Part shown: in pieces, positions 58,003-64,000 of the stretch | Numbering within the stretch: the first letter of the stretch is position 1 | Layout: the number at the start of each line of letters is the position of its first letter | Notes under the pieces: model-generated | The model's input: only the letters and a program-made list of their open reading frames with translations | The model's database searches: none | Told to the model about the DNA's origin: nothing | Source of the DNA: Paractinoplanes atraurantiacus | GTDB lineage: Bacteria > Actinomycetota > Actinomycetes > Mycobacteriales > Micromonosporaceae | Assembly (NCBI RefSeq): GCF_900215205.1 | Contig: NZ_OBDY01000014.1 | Location: 124,001-188,000, forward strand | DNA length: 64,000 nucleotides | Direction: 5' to 3' | Program-made: the position numbers and the translations under genes

Positions 58003-58740
58003 TCAGTCGCCGGCGGCCTTGAACAGCGCGCTCACTTCGGCCATGGACAGGTGACGGAAGCCTCCGGGCCGGAGGTCGCCGAGCCGGACGGGCCCGACCG
58101 ACGTGCGGATGAGCCGGGTCACGGGGTGGCCGACGGCGTCCATCATCCGGCGGACGATGTGCTTGCGACCCTCGTGCAGCGTGATCTCGACCTGGGCCGT
58201 CTTGCCGAGCGCCCCGACGAGCTTGAACGCGTCGGCTTTGGCCGGCCCGTCTTCGAGCTCGATGCCGGCGAGCAGCTGGCGCCCGACGTTGCGGGAGAGC
58301 GGCCCGTCGGTGACCTCGGCCAGGTACGTCTTCTGGATCTCGTACCGCGGGTGGGTCAGCTTGTTGGTCAGCTCACCGTCGTTGGTGATGAGCAGCAGGC
58401 CTTCGCTGTCGGCGTCGAGGCGCCCGACGTGGTAGAGCCGCTGCTGGAACTGGCCGAGGAAGTCGGCCAGTTCGGTGCGGCCTTTTTCGTCGTCGAGCGA
58501 CGACACGACACCGCGCGGCTTGTTCATCGCGATGTAGACCAGTTTGGTGTCGGTGACGATCCGCTGGCCGTCCACGTGGATCTCGGCAGTGTTGGGGTCG
58601 ACCTTGTCGCCGAGCTTGGCGACCTTGCCGTTGACCGTCACGCGCCGGCGGAAGATCAGGTCTTCGCAGGCACGGCGGGATCCAACACCGGCGGCCGCCA
58701 GCACTTTCTGGAGGCGTTCGGCGGTGTCAGCCTGAGGCAT
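58003..58740 (-). CDS. rluB: ribosomal large-subunit pseudouridine synthase RluB-type
   Basis: 245 residues. N-terminal S4 domain (RLQKVLAAAGVGSRRACEDL), then the catalytic loop YHVGRLDADSEGLLLITNDG with the Asp nucleophile, and LHEGRKHIVRRMM. Modifies 23S rRNA. The start overlaps the scpB stop by 14 bp, the conserved scpA-scpB-rluB order. Confidence 0.92.
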   Translation of the reverse strand: MPQADTAERLQKVLAAAGVGSRRACEDLIFRRRVTVNGKVAKLGDKVDPNTAEIHVDGQRIVTDTKLVYIAMNKPRGVVSSLDDEKGRTELADFLGQFQQRLYHVGRLDADSEGLLLITNDGELTNKLTHPRYEIQKTYLAEVTDGPLSRNVGRQLLAGIELEDGPAKADAFKLVGALGKTAQVEITLHEGRKHIVRRMMDAVGHPVTRLIRTSVGPVRLGDLRPGGFRHLSMAEVSALFKAAGD

Positions 58741-60394
58741 CGAGTACTTCTTCCACGTCGTCGGGCAGGAACGGAGCGAGCGGCGGCAGCTGGTCGACCG
58801 AGTTGAGACCCAGTTTTTCCAGGAAGAGCGCCGTCGTGCGATACAGGTGTGCCCCGGTTTCGCTCTCCGTGCCGCATTCCTCGATCAGGCCGCGCGTGAC
58901 AAGCGTACGCATGACCCCGTCGCAGTTCACACCGCGGATGGCGGAGATACGCGACCTGGTCACAGGCTGCTTGTAGGCGACCACAGCCAGTGTCTCCAAG
59001 GCTGCCTGGGTCAGCCGCACAGACTGCCCGTCGAGAACGAACCGCTCCACATACGGCGCATATTCCGGCCGTGTGTAGAGACGCCAGCCACCCGCCACCC
59101 GCCGCAGGTCGAACCCGTGCCCCGCCGCCGTGTACCGAGCCGACAAATCCTCCAACATCACCCCGACGCGCTCGGTCGGCTGCTCCAGGATCTGCGCCAG
59201 CTGCATCTCCGCCACAGGCTCATCGACAACCAACATGATCGCCTCAAGCGCCGCCGCCAGCTCGGAGTCTTCAGTCAACCCCGGCAGTTCAACTTCTTCG
59301 GCCGTACGTGTCCCCGCGCCCCCAACCGCACTTTCCCCGCCCCGTCCCCGACGAGCAGCCTGCTCCGGCACCGCCACAGCCGCACCGCCCGCAGCCGCAC
59401 CGGGGTCGGCCTCCTCGCGCTTGGCCTCCTCGCGCTCGGCCGCGTCCTCAGCCGGCTGATCGCCCCGGTCCTCGTCGAGCTCTTCATCGGCGGCCCGCCC
59501 ATCGTCCGCCAGCACCTCGTCCGCGAACGGAAGGTCGATCTCCCCGTCGTCACTGACGTCATCGTCAGCGGCCGCGTCGAAGACGTCCCCCGCGTCATCC
59601 CCGTCCTCCGGCAGCGGAGCGTCAACCGGCGCCCCACCCTCGTCCTCGAGCTCAGCCGCCGCGGCATCCTCGATCGCCTCCGGCAACGGCAGCTCAGGCC
59701 CCGGCGCTACCTCGACGGGCTCCGCTCCGGCCTCGTCCGCGGGCGCATCCACCCCACCGGCCGGCGGCTCGTCCCCTTCGGCCGCCCCATCGCCACCCGC
59801 CGACGCGCCGAGCGAGCCCTCCCCAGAGACCGCACCCACACCCACGGGCGCGTCGAGCGAGCCCTCCCCGGAGACCGCACCCACACCCACCGGCGCATCG
59901 AGCGAGCCCTCCCCGGAGACCGCACCCACACCCACCGGCGCATCGAGCGAGCCCTCGCCAGACGCCACATCCTCGTCGACGGGCGAGTCAACCGCGACCT
60001 CGTCCTCCGCAGCGTCCCCGAGCGCGGGTTCCTCTTCCACCGCCGGGTTGGGCCGCTCGAACGCCGGATCGAAGTCGTCGTCCGAGTCGAGACCCGCCTC
60101 TTCGAGGTCGTCCCCGTCCCCGGGCCGCTCTTCGCCGTCCGAGGCCCGGGCAGCCGCCGCGCGGCCCTCAGAGCTTTTGAACTCCCCGTATTCCTCGTCC
60201 TCGTCCCCGCTGGACGCCGCCGGAACCGCGGCCCACTCCTGACGAGCCTCCCGACCGTCAGCAAGCTCAGCGCGAGCCTCGTCCTCGGCCTCCGCCTGGA
60301 ACTTGCGATCCACCGCCCGCTGCGGCCGCTCCCACGGCGGCACCCAGGCCGCGGCCTGCGCCGCGAGTGAGTCGGACTGCTCGTCGCTGCTCAC
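58727..60394 (-). CDS. scpB: ScpB, chromosome segregation and condensation protein, with long acidic N-terminal extension
   Basis: 555 residues; ScpB is usually about 200-250. The winged-helix ScpB core is the last 190 residues (LAAALEAIMLVVDEPVAEMQ, TQAALETLAVVAYKQPVTRS, VNCDGVMRTLVTRGLIEECG). The first about 365 residues are acidic, Asp/Glu/Ala-rich and include four near-perfect copies of a 16-residue unit (SGEGSLDAPVGVGAV plus one residue). The GTG start overlaps the scpA stop (GTGA). Core binds ScpA and SMC in the condensin complex; the extension is unusual and has no known role. Confidence 0.88.
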   Translation of the reverse strand: MSSDEQSDSLAAQAAAWVPPWERPQRAVDRKFQAEAEDEARAELADGREARQEWAAVPAASSGDEDEEYGEFKSSEGRAAAARASDGEERPGDGDDLEEAGLDSDDDFDPAFERPNPAVEEEPALGDAAEDEVAVDSPVDEDVASGEGSLDAPVGVGAVSGEGSLDAPVGVGAVSGEGSLDAPVGVGAVSGEGSLGASAGGDGAAEGDEPPAGGVDAPADEAGAEPVEVAPGPELPLPEAIEDAAAAELEDEGGAPVDAPLPEDGDDAGDVFDAAADDDVSDDGEIDLPFADEVLADDGRAADEELDEDRGDQPAEDAAEREEAKREEADPGAAAGGAAVAVPEQAARRGRGGESAVGGAGTRTAEEVELPGLTEDSELAAALEAIMLVVDEPVAEMQLAQILEQPTERVGVMLEDLSARYTAAGHGFDLRRVAGGWRLYTRPEYAPYVERFVLDGQSVRLTQAALETLAVVAYKQPVTRSRISAIRGVNCDGVMRTLVTRGLIEECGTESETGAHLYRTTALFLEKLGLNSVDQLPPLAPFLPDDVEEVLDASG

Positions 60395-62070
60395 GATCGT
60401 TCCTCCGCGTCGTCGTCTTCCCCGCCAAGATCATCGCCCTCGGAGCCCACGTCAAGTCGGCCCGCATGGGACTTCCCCGATTCGCCTCGCCCCAAATCCG
60501 GCGACTCCGCCACACGACCGCCCTCATCGGGCACGTCTCGCGATCCCCCATCCGGCCGCCCTCGCGGATCATCCCCGCCCGTCCGACCTCGTGGATCGTC
60601 GCCTCCCACCCCGAGGGAGGGGACTAAATCTGACAAATCCGGAACCAGCGACATATCCGAATTCATCTGATCGGAAGCGCCGGTGAGCGAATCCAAGGCG
60701 GTGTCGGCGTGAGCCGGGGCGGCGTCGGCGGCGTCGGTGGCCGAGGCGGCGTCGGTGGCCGAGGCGGCGTCGGCCGAGGCGGCGTCGGCCGAGGCGGCGT
60801 CGGCCGAGGCGGCGTCGGCCGAGGCGGCGTCGGGATGCGCATCCGAGCTGGCGTCGGTAAGAGCCTGAGAGGCGGCGCCGGACGGAAGATCCTCGTTGCC
60901 CTCTGTACGCACATGGCCCTCGGCGCCGGAAGGCGAGTCCGCGCTGGCCTCGACAGGCGAATCTGTGGCGTTCTCAGCGTCGGGTTCGAAACCCCAGACG
61001 GCGCCGGCGCCGAAGCCCGAGACGGATTCGAGGTCGAAATCGGCGTTCGCGTCGGAGACGGTGTCGAGGTCGAAATCGGAGTCGAGATCGGCGCTGGCGG
61101 AGGGCGAGGCGACGTCAGCGCCGGTGCCGGAATCCGAGCCGCCGGCGTCCGCGTCGGTGCCGGCGGGTGGCTCTGGCTTCTCGTCGTCGGTGGGCTTGGT
61201 GCCCTCGTAGTCGTCGATGTCGAGCTCTACGTCAGCCGCGTCGCCGCCGATCCAGCGGACTGTCAGCTCGTCCAAGGAGACCGGCTGTTCGAAATCGATC
61301 AGGCCCTCTCGGTAGAGCTCCAACAAAGCCAGGAACCGCGCCACCACCTCGAGGGTGTTGTCGCAGTCGGCCACCAGCAGGGAGAACGTGGCCGAGCCGG
61401 CTCGGCGGAGGCGGTCGCGCAGCAGGGCCGCGTGCTCGCGGACGCTGACCCGCACCTGGTGGATGTGGGCGATCGACACCTGCGGCGGGCCCGGCTTCGG
61501 CACGAACTGTTTCAGCGCCAGCTTGAACAGCCGCTCCGGGCCGATGCCCAGCACCAGCTCGGGCAGCGCCTCGGTGTACCGCTGCTCCATCGACACCGCC
61601 CGCGGCCAGCGCTTGCCGCCGGTGAACTCGAGCTCGGCGATGTGGGCCGCCGCCTCCTTGTACGCCTTGTACTGCAGCAGCCGGGCGAACAGCAGGTCGC
61701 GCGCCTCGAGCAGCGCCAGGTCTTCCTCGTCCTCGACGTCGGCCGCCGGCAGCAGCCGGGCCGCCTTGAGGTCGAGCAGGGTGGCCGCCACCAGCAGGAA
61801 CTCGCTCGTCTCGCCCAGGTCCCAGTCGTCGCCCATCGCGCGGATGTAGGCGATGAAGTCGTCGGTGACCTGGTGCAGCGCGATCTCGGTGACGTCGAGC
61901 TTGTGTTTGCCGATCAGCTGGAGGAGCAGATCGAACGGGCCCGTGAAGTTGTCGAGCCGCACAAGGAATTTGCCCGAGTCATCCTCGGCGGAGATGTCGG
62001 CGACTTCAGCGGGCTCGTCAGGCACCTGCTGACCGTAGTCCACCGGTACGACAACTTGCTCAGTGCTCAC
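60391..62070 (-). CDS. scpA: ScpA, kleisin subunit, with long acidic C-terminal extension
   Basis: 559 residues; ScpA is usually about 250-290. The kleisin core is the first 290 residues (FLVRLDNFTGPFDLLLQLIG, EIALHQVTDDFIAYIRAM, LLVAATLLDLKAARLLP, then the winged helix VARFLALLELYREGLIDFEQ). After about residue 300 the chain is acidic and low in complexity, with a run of repeats of the pentamer SADAA (4-5 copies) followed by SATDAA. ScpA bridges the SMC heads; the disordered tail is unusual and lies next to the ScpB extension in the genome. Confidence 0.9.
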   Translation of the reverse strand: MSTEQVVVPVDYGQQVPDEPAEVADISAEDDSGKFLVRLDNFTGPFDLLLQLIGKHKLDVTEIALHQVTDDFIAYIRAMGDDWDLGETSEFLLVAATLLDLKAARLLPAADVEDEEDLALLEARDLLFARLLQYKAYKEAAAHIAELEFTGGKRWPRAVSMEQRYTEALPELVLGIGPERLFKLALKQFVPKPGPPQVSIAHIHQVRVSVREHAALLRDRLRRAGSATFSLLVADCDNTLEVVARFLALLELYREGLIDFEQPVSLDELTVRWIGGDAADVELDIDDYEGTKPTDDEKPEPPAGTDADAGGSDSGTGADVASPSASADLDSDFDLDTVSDANADFDLESVSGFGAGAVWGFEPDAENATDSPVEASADSPSGAEGHVRTEGNEDLPSGAASQALTDASSDAHPDAASADAASADAASADAASADAASATDAASATDAADAAPAHADTALDSLTGASDQMNSDMSLVPDLSDLVPSLGVGGDDPRGRTGGDDPRGRPDGGSRDVPDEGGRVAESPDLGRGESGKSHAGRLDVGSEGDDLGGEDDDAEERS

Positions 62071-62138
62071 CGCGCCCCTTCCCGTCCGTACCGTTTAAAC
62101 GGGACAAATCCGGAAGGGGTACGGCGGCGTGGCGAAGA

Positions 62139-62807
62139 TCAACCCCAGAGGCGAACGAAGACCAGCCCGAGCGCGTTCAGGATCTGGAGCAGGAACGGCA
62201 CGCCGAACGGGAAGATGCACAGGATCAGCAGGACCAGGACGCCGATGTTCTTGTCCTCGAACCACAGCCGCATCCACTGCATGCCCCGCCCGGGGGTGCG
62301 CAGCGCCGAGTGCAGCGCCCCGAAGCCGTCCAGCGGCGGAATCGGGATGAGGGCCAGGATGCCGAAGCAGAGCAGCCCGACCGCCAGCGACAGCAGCACC
62401 TGCTCGCCCACCGGCAGGTCGATGCCGAGCAGCACGTCGGCCGGGCCGATGAAGGCCAGGATGTTGTCGGGGAAGGCCAGCGCGTACGTCAGCATCAGCA
62501 GTTGCGAGACCACGATGCACAGCAGCGGACCGGCCAGGAACACCGCCGCCGCCCGGCCCCGGCCGCGCCAGCGGGGCACCTCGTCCACCGTGAGCATCTT
62601 GCCCCAGCCCATGCCGCCGAGGGCGGCCGCGACCGCGCCGAACGGGTCGACGTCCTCACGCAGGCGCGGGGTGATCGACTCGCGGCGGTCGGAGAGCTTC
62701 AGCATCCGCGACGTCGACCGGATGGCGATCGCGCGCAGCACGAGGCCGAGCAGGAAGGAGACGACCAGGGCGACGAACGCCACCGGCTCACCGAGCGCGT
62801 AGAGCAC
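62139..62807 (-). CDS. M50 (site-2-protease-like) membrane protein lacking HExxH
   Basis: 222 residues with about five hydrophobic segments. The second M50 motif is recognisable (LIPIPPLDGFGALHSAL), but the first helix, where HExxH should be, reads LLGLVLRAIAIRSTSRMLKL, with no zinc ligands. Probably a non-catalytic relative. Sits between parA and scpA, as in related actinomycetes. 3 bp after parA, so co-transcribed. Confidence 0.7.
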   Translation of the reverse strand: MLYALGEPVAFVALVVSFLLGLVLRAIAIRSTSRMLKLSDRRESITPRLREDVDPFGAVAAALGGMGWGKMLTVDEVPRWRGRGRAAAVFLAGPLLCIVVSQLLMLTYALAFPDNILAFIGPADVLLGIDLPVGEQVLLSLAVGLLCFGILALIPIPPLDGFGALHSALRTPGRGMQWMRLWFEDKNIGVLVLLILCIFPFGVPFLLQILNALGLVFVRLWG

Positions 62808-62810
62808 TTC

Positions 62811-63743
62811 TCAGCCGCGCTCCACCTTGGCGGCGATGACCTCGCGGGCGAGCTGGCGATAGTTGCGCGCGCCGGAGGATGCCGGGTCGAGCGTGGTGAT
62901 CGGCGCGCCGGCCACCGTGGACTCGGGGAATTTCACCGTCTTGGTGATGACCGTCTGGTAGACCTTGTCGCCGAACGCCTCCACGACCCGCTGCAGCACC
63001 TGGCGGCAGTGGGTGGTGCGGCTGTCGTACATGGTCGCGAGGATGCCCTCGAGCTCGAGGTCGAAGTTGAGCCGCTCGCGGACCTTGTCGATCGTGTCGA
63101 GCAGCAGGGCCACGCCGCGCAGGGAGAAGAACTCGCACTCGAGCGGGATGAGCACGCCGTGCGCGATGGTCAGCGCGTTGATCGCCAGCAGGCCCAGCGA
63201 GGGCTGGCAGTCGATCAGGATGAAGTCGTACTCCTTGCGGACCGAGCGCAGGGCCCGGGCCAGCGCCATCTCGCGGGCGACCTCGTTGACCAGCTGGATC
63301 TCGGCCGCGGACAGGTCGATGTTGGCCGGCAGCAGGTGCAGACCGGCCACATCGGTCTTGATGATGACGTCCTCGGTGGCCACGTCGTCCTGCATGAGCA
63401 GGTTGTAGACGCTCAGGTCGAGGTTGTGCGGGTTGACGCCGAGACCCACCGAGCAGGCGCCCTGGGGGTCGAAGTCGACGAGCAGGACCTTGCGCCCGTA
63501 CTCGGCCAGCGCCGCACCCAGGTTGATCGTGGTGGTCGTCTTGCCGACGCCGCCCTTCTGGTTGGCCAGGGCGATGATCCGCGCGGGGCCGTGCCGGTCG
63601 GTCGGCATCGGCTCGGGGATCGGGCGGCGCATCGTGTACGCCGTCGGGTCGGCCGGACCCAGGTCGGCGCCGAGGTCGAGGGAGCTCTGCTGCTCCCGGA
63701 GTGTGGAGGTCCAGGCCTCCGCCCGGTTGCCAATCCCCGTCAT
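62811..63743 (-). CDS. parA: ParA-family ATPase
   Basis: 310 residues. An N-terminal tail of about 50 residues precedes the deviant Walker A NQKGGVGKTTTTINLGAAL; A' box LLVDFDPQGACSVGLG; Walker B FILIDCQPSLG. C-terminal TKTVKFPESTVAGAPITTLD is typical of Soj. In this gene order (xerD-parA-scpAB) it is a second ParA-like protein linked to condensin and not the oriC parAB pair, since no parB follows. Confidence 0.9.
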   Translation of the reverse strand: MTGIGNRAEAWTSTLREQQSSLDLGADLGPADPTAYTMRRPIPEPMPTDRHGPARIIALANQKGGVGKTTTTINLGAALAEYGRKVLLVDFDPQGACSVGLGVNPHNLDLSVYNLLMQDDVATEDVIIKTDVAGLHLLPANIDLSAAEIQLVNEVAREMALARALRSVRKEYDFILIDCQPSLGLLAINALTIAHGVLIPLECEFFSLRGVALLLDTIDKVRERLNFDLELEGILATMYDSRTTHCRQVLQRVVEAFGDKVYQTVITKTVKFPESTVAGAPITTLDPASSGARNYRQLAREVIAAKVERG

Positions 63744-63865
63744 GACCTCGCCCCCTCCCGACTCGCCAGCCGGAGCCGATGCCCGACTCTACGCCACGCG
63801 CGCCGCACGATCGGGGTCAGCCATCGGCGTGTCGCCTCGAGAAAGCCGAGATGGATGCGCAGCGT

Positions 63866-64000
63866 CTAACGAGCACGGGGGTGAGCGGTCGCGTACACCT
63901 CGCGGAGTCTGTCCACGGTGACCAAGGTGTACACCTGCGTAGTCGTGACCGAAGCGTGTCCCAACAGCTCCTGGACGACCCGGACGTCGGCGCCACCGTC
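63866..64000 (-). CDS. xerD: XerD-like tyrosine recombinase, C-terminal end only
   Basis: The last 44 residues are in the window: [20 protein letters not shown] followed by [20 protein letters not shown]. This is the H/W box and nucleophile Tyr of a XerC/D recombinase, with the TAHPRAR end frequent in actinobacterial XerD. Upstream part is outside the window. Synteny with parA and scpAB supports XerD, the dif-site resolvase. Confidence 0.85.
   Translation of the reverse strand, partial: DGGADVRVVQELLGHASVTTTQVYTLVTVDRLREVYATAHPRAR

Overview
The window is high-GC actinobacterial chromosome, most like Micromonosporaceae (Actinoplanes and relatives). Evidence: strong third-position GC, purine-rich ribosome binding sites, ATGA/GTGA start-stop overlaps, and the gene order xerD - parA - M50-like - scpA - scpB - rluB - cmk - der at the right end. 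No ribosomal RNA gene is present, so the genus is an inference.

Region 1 (1-30.5 kb) is chromosomal and regulatory. A cut STAS protein and a damaged SARP/AfsR-type regulator are followed by small metabolic genes: aldo-keto reductase, an unrecognised protein, PEBP-like protein, alpha/beta hydrolase and an MRJP/Yellow-like protein. Then come eight consecutive large ATP-binding LuxR-family (LAL, STAND-type) regulators, called R1-R8 here (6.4-27.2 kb). Another set of small metabolic genes follows (medium-chain dehydrogenase, DUF302, DUF2255). In map order the P-loop of R1-R8 alternates strictly between intact (R1, R3, R5, R7) and missing its lysine (R2 Arg, R4 Leu, R6 Arg, R8 Leu). R3 has an intact P-loop but no LuxR helix-turn-helix, while R4 just downstream has the helix-turn-helix but no P-loop lysine. 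A roughly 20-bp element built on GTCG-NN-CGAC precedes at least nine transcription units here, both regulators and flanking metabolic genes. I read the locus as a self-contained regulon run by paired active and degenerate STAND regulators. This is the best candidate for an undescribed system in the window.

Region 2 (30,747-52,094) is an actinomycete integrative and conjugative element (AICE) in the 3' half of tRNA-Pro(GGG), bounded by a 47-bp direct repeat. Its core is excisionase, tyrosine integrase, prim-pol, DUF3631 ATPase, SSB, SpdB/DUF2637 membrane proteins, an FtsK/TraB DNA translocase and many small coupled genes. Three iteron arrays are visible: 3 x 13 bp before the transfer operon, inverted 3 x 9 bp arrays just after traB (candidate clt), and 11 copies of a 10-mer after the DUF3631 gene (candidate origin). 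The left arm is lower-GC cargo: an NgoMIV-family restriction endonuclease, a DUF262 protein and a HEPN-like protein, flanked by a 123-bp repeat of the element's own end, then a proteasome-like protein and an XRE-regulator/isochorismatase operon. Further defence-like genes are a short C5-MTase, an EVE-like/DUF3883 protein and a Schlafen AlbA_2-like membrane protein.

Region 3 (52-64 kb) is conserved chromosome: tRNA-Pro, der, cmk, a crotonase-family protein, an oxidoreductase/TetR pair with two visible operators, rluB, scpB, scpA, a degenerate M50 protein, parA and the 3' end of a xerD-like gene. ScpA and ScpB carry unusually long acidic low-complexity extensions that face each other across their junction.
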